DNA of 8,615 bases, from assembly GCA_030604545.1 (NCBI GenBank), contig JAUVVS010000056.1, forward strand, positions 1 to 8,615, read 5' to 3'. Source of the stretch: Deltaproteobacteria bacterium. Its GTDB lineage: Bacteria > Desulfobacterota > Desulfobacteria > Desulfobacterales > JAUVVS01. Below, piece after piece: positions 6,061 to 8,615 of the stretch. The notes below the pieces were generated by a model, which saw only the letters and a list, made by a program, of their open reading frames with translations, searched no databases and was not told the DNA's origin. The position numbers were made by a program, and so were the translations under genes. Every line of letters begins with the position of its first letter. The stretch's first letter is position 1.

Positions 6061-8298
6061 ATGATTAGTAAAGATCTAAGTACAACATTAGGCTTTGCGG
6101 TTAGCGTAGCTCAAAAAAGTCGCCATGAGTATGTCTGTATCGAACACGTACTATATGCCATACTGCACGACAGCACCGGATCAGAGATTATCGAAAACTG
6201 CGGGGGAAATATCCAAAACTTTAAAAACGTTCTTAAGAATTTTTTCAATGAACGTTTAGAAAGGGTTCCTGTGGGGAGCGAATATGTGCTTCAGCAAACC
6301 ATCGGCTTTCAAAGAGTGATCCAGAGGGCGGTTAATCATGCTCGTTCTGCTGAAAAACATGAGGTTGCCGTTGGTGACTTGCTCGCATCCATTTTTGAGG
6401 AAAAGGATTCTCACGCTGCGTTTTTTCTGAGTTCAGAAGGGATTACCCGACTTGATGTTTTGGGCTACATTTCACACGGCTCTTCCAGGCTTCCTTTTAA
6501 AGAAGGATCGGGTGGATTTGCGAAAACAGATAGCGAAAGGAAAAAGAAGAGGGTAAATCCGCTTGAAGTTTTCACAATCGACCTTGTCAAAATTGCCGGC
6601 GAGGGAAAGCTGGATCCGCTAATCGGTCGCGAACTTGAGATGGAACGAACAATGCAGGTTCTTTGCCGAAGGCGTAAAAATAATCCGGTTTTTGTTGGAG
6701 ATCCCGGGGTGGGGAAGACCGCGCTGGCCGAGGGATTGGCTATTAAGATACATGATGGAACCGCTCCTGATATACTCAAAGATATTTGTATTTTTTCACT
6801 TGATCTTGGGGCGCTTTTAGCCGGCACCAAATTTCGGGGAGATTTTGAGCAACGTTTAAAAGGGGTTATTGCAGCTCTGAAAAAGAAGAAAGATGCAATA
6901 TTATTTATTGATGAAATTCATACGATTGTAGGAGCAGGAGCGACAAGCAGCGGGTCTATGGATGCATCAAATATATTGAAACCTGCCCTTTCAACAGGTG
7001 ATATTCGCTGTATTGGAGCAACCACCCATGAAGAATACAAGAATCATTTTGAAAAAGATCGTGCCTTGTCGCGCCGCTTTGAGAAGATAGAAATTACAGA
7101 ACCGAATGCTTTAGAATCTTATAAAATATTAAAAGGGGTTAGATCCCGGTATGAAGAGCATCACGGCATTGTTTTTACAGACCCTGCACTTAAAACTGCT
7201 GCTGAACTATCGGATAAATATATCAATGATCGCTATCTTCCTGATAAGGCCATAGATGTGATAGACGAGGCCGGGGCTTTTGTCAGGCTTTCCGGTTCTT
7301 CCAGAAGAAAGAATATACACCCCTCGGATATAGAAAAAATAGTAGCAAAGATGGCCAAAATACCGACTAGAAGTGTATCAATATCTGATAGAACAAGATT
7401 GGAGAGCCTTGAAGAAAGGATAAAAGAAACGGTTTTCGGACAGGACGACGCCATTAAATCCCTCGTCACATCTATAAAGCGATCTCGTGCCGGTCTTGGA
7501 ACGCCGGAAAAGCCGATAGGTTCGTTTCTGTTTTCAGGTCCTACCGGTGTTGGGAAGACAGAAGTTGCCAGGCAGGTTTCATCGAATCTCGGTGTTCAGT
7601 TTATCCGTTTTGATATGAGTGAATACATGGAAAAGCATGCTGTGGCGCGTCTCATAGGTGCACCTCCCGGCTATATCGGTTTTGATCAAGGAGGACTTCT
7701 TACGGACGGTATCAGAAAGAATCCATACAGTGTGCTTCTTCTTGATGAACTAGAAAAAGCTCATCCGGATCTGTTCAATATCTTACTCCAGGTTATGGAT
7801 CATGCAACTCTGACCGATAATAATGGGAAACAGGCGGATTTTAGAAACGTTATTATTATAATGACTTCAAATGCCGGAACAAGAGAAATGAGCACTCAGA
7901 CAATCGGCTTTGGTGTTGACCAATATGATACTGGAAGCAAAGGGAAAAAGGCTATTGAAAAGTTTTTCAACCCTGAATTCAGAAATCGCCTTGACGGCAT
8001 TATTACCTTCAATTCCCTGAATGTTGAAATAATGGAAAAGGTAACGGACAAGTTTATGGCGGAGCTTAAAGAACAGCTTGATGTTAAAAAGGTTTTCCTT
8101 ACCTTCTCTTCCACAGTGCGAAGATGGCTGGCGAAAAGAGGTCATGATCCGCGTTACGGTGCAAGACCGCTTGCCAGGCTAATACAAACGGAAATCAAGG
8201 ATTTACTCTCAGATCAAATTCTTTTTGGCCGACTTGAAAAGGGAGGCAAGGTTTTCATTGATTTAGAAAAAGATAAGCTGACATTTGAATATACATAA
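6061..8298 (+). CDS. clpA: ATP-dependent Clp protease ATP-binding subunit ClpA
   Basis: ClpA is a hexameric AAA+ unfoldase that threads substrates, including ClpS-delivered N-degron proteins, into ClpP. The 745 residues are close to E. coli ClpA (758). The Clp-N double repeat occupies about 1-140 and a charged linker about 145-168. AAA-1 has Walker A GDPGVGKT (213-220), Walker B LFIDE (281-285) and an arginine-finger region around R338-R339. AAA-2 has GPTGVGKT (493-500), LLLDE (559-563), and the sensor-2 GAR at 700-702. Only a short stretch joins the AAA domains, so the long coiled-coil middle domain of ClpB is absent and this is not the ClpB disaggregase. IGF at 615-617 sits where ClpA carries its ClpP-docking loop (IGL in E. 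coli), implying a ClpP partner elsewhere in the genome. Adjacent clpS favours ClpA over ClpC. Confidence 0.97.
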   Translation: MISKDLSTTLGFAVSVAQKSRHEYVCIEHVLYAILHDSTGSEIIENCGGNIQNFKNVLKNFFNERLERVPVGSEYVLQQTIGFQRVIQRAVNHARSAEKHEVAVGDLLASIFEEKDSHAAFFLSSEGITRLDVLGYISHGSSRLPFKEGSGGFAKTDSERKKKRVNPLEVFTIDLVKIAGEGKLDPLIGRELEMERTMQVLCRRRKNNPVFVGDPGVGKTALAEGLAIKIHDGTAPDILKDICIFSLDLGALLAGTKFRGDFEQRLKGVIAALKKKKDAILFIDEIHTIVGAGATSSGSMDASNILKPALSTGDIRCIGATTHEEYKNHFEKDRALSRRFEKIEITEPNALESYKILKGVRSRYEEHHGIVFTDPALKTAAELSDKYINDRYLPDKAIDVIDEAGAFVRLSGSSRRKNIHPSDIEKIVAKMAKIPTRSVSISDRTRLESLEERIKETVFGQDDAIKSLVTSIKRSRAGLGTPEKPIGSFLFSGPTGVGKTEVARQVSSNLGVQFIRFDMSEYMEKHAVARLIGAPPGYIGFDQGGLLTDGIRKNPYSVLLLDELEKAHPDLFNILLQVMDHATLTDNNGKQADFRNVIIIMTSNAGTREMSTQTIGFGVDQYDTGSKGKKAIEKFFNPEFRNRLDGIITFNSLNVEIMEKVTDKFMAELKEQLDVKKVFLTFSSTVRRWLAKRGHDPRYGARPLARLIQTEIKDLLSDQILFGRLEKGGKVFIDLEKDKLTFEYT

Positions 8299-8300
8299 TA

Positions 8301-8332
8301 TTTATGAATTCGTAAAAAGACGAATTCATCAA
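8301..8332. repeat. GAATTC-core hairpin repeat, copy 3, between clpA and aat
   Basis: ATGAATTCG (8304-8312) pairs with 8321-8329 around an 8-nt loop, and the stem extends by two more pairs after one mismatch. The unit is 30/32 identical to the reverse complement of 126-157. It lies 2 nt after the clpA stop and 13 nt before the aat start. No T run follows, so it is not a standard intrinsic terminator. It could stabilise the 3' end of the clpSA message or lower aat expression. Confidence 0.8.
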
Positions 8333-8345
8333 ATCAACCAAGTTC

Positions 8346-8615
8346 ATGCCTGTATTCCTTCTATCTGATCAATTGGTCTTTCCTCCAGCCCATCTTGCCC
8401 ATACTAGCGGTTTGCTGGCAATTGGCGGCGATTTGAGCGCAAAGCGACTTCTACTTGCCTATAAGTTGGGTATATTCCCATGGTTTTCAGATGAAGAGCC
8501 TATAATGTGGTGGTCACCCGACCCTCGCCTTGTGTTGTATCCCGGGGAGTTAAAGGTTTCAAAAAGCCTGAAAAAGATAATCAAAAAAAATATAATTCAT
8601 GTGACGATGGATAGC
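8346..8615 (+). CDS. aat: Leucyl/phenylalanyl-tRNA--protein transferase Aat (5' part, cut by window end)
   Basis: This cytoplasmic enzyme transfers Leu or Phe from aminoacyl-tRNA to proteins with N-terminal Lys or Arg, creating N-degrons read by ClpS. The first 90 codons are open to the window edge. They contain the family's conserved N-terminal block: FPPAHLA at 12-18, [10 protein letters not shown] at 22-31, [14 protein letters not shown] at 34-47 and [13 protein letters not shown] at 52-64. The catalytic domain lies beyond the window, so completeness cannot be judged. The ATG at 8346 is the natural start for the family, but no Shine-Dalgarno is visible, and the 47-bp gap after clpA holds a hairpin repeat. 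The position directly after clpSA suggests a co-transcribed N-degron operon. Confidence 0.95.
   Translation, partial: MPVFLLSDQLVFPPAHLAHTSGLLAIGGDLSAKRLLLAYKLGIFPWFSDEEPIMWWSPDPRLVLYPGELKVSKSLKKIIKKNIIHVTMDS

Noticed and set aside
6061..8298. ClpB or ClpC instead of ClpA
   Set aside because: The long coiled-coil middle domain is missing, a ClpP-docking IGF loop is present, and clpS lies directly upstream.

Overview
The window looks like chromosomal DNA from a Gram-negative bacterium with a moderate-to-low G+C content, most likely a member of the Desulfobacterota (Deltaproteobacteria). The grounds are the gene order (folD, LytM/M23 peptidase, secA, then clpS-clpA-aat), a SecA with a C-terminal zinc motif, and AT-rich intergenic DNA full of short palindromic repeats. 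The taxonomic call is an inference from layout and protein style, not from a marker gene. All six protein genes lie on the + strand and together fill about 83% of the window.

Layout. Positions 1-699 hold no gene I can support. They are a patchwork of hairpins, tandem short motifs and imperfect inverted repeats. Next comes folD (700-1608, one-carbon folate metabolism). A 263-bp gap follows with a good sigma-70-type promoter inside an inverted repeat, then a membrane-anchored M23 peptidase (1881-2807, cell-wall remodelling). A 271-bp gap contains a second copy of a hexamer-built hairpin element that was also present upstream of folD. Then come secA (3079-5610, Sec export motor), a 125-bp gap with likely promoter sequences, and the N-degron cluster: clpS (5736-6056), clpA (6061-8298) and the first 90 codons of aat (8346 to the window edge). 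A short hairpin repeat sits between clpA and aat.

How the genes work together. clpS, clpA and aat form one pathway. Aat adds Leu or Phe to proteins that start with Lys or Arg, ClpS recognises the resulting N-degrons, and ClpA unfolds the substrate and feeds it to ClpP, which is not in this window. secA and the M23 peptidase are both envelope-related and are commonly neighbours in proteobacteria. folD is a housekeeping gene with no evident functional link to the others.

I found no new multi-gene system: every coding gene belongs to a well-known family and keeps its key residues. The unusual material is intergenic: two repeat families that recur at separate places in the window, one carrying a plausible promoter for secA, and several genes without a visible Shine-Dalgarno sequence.
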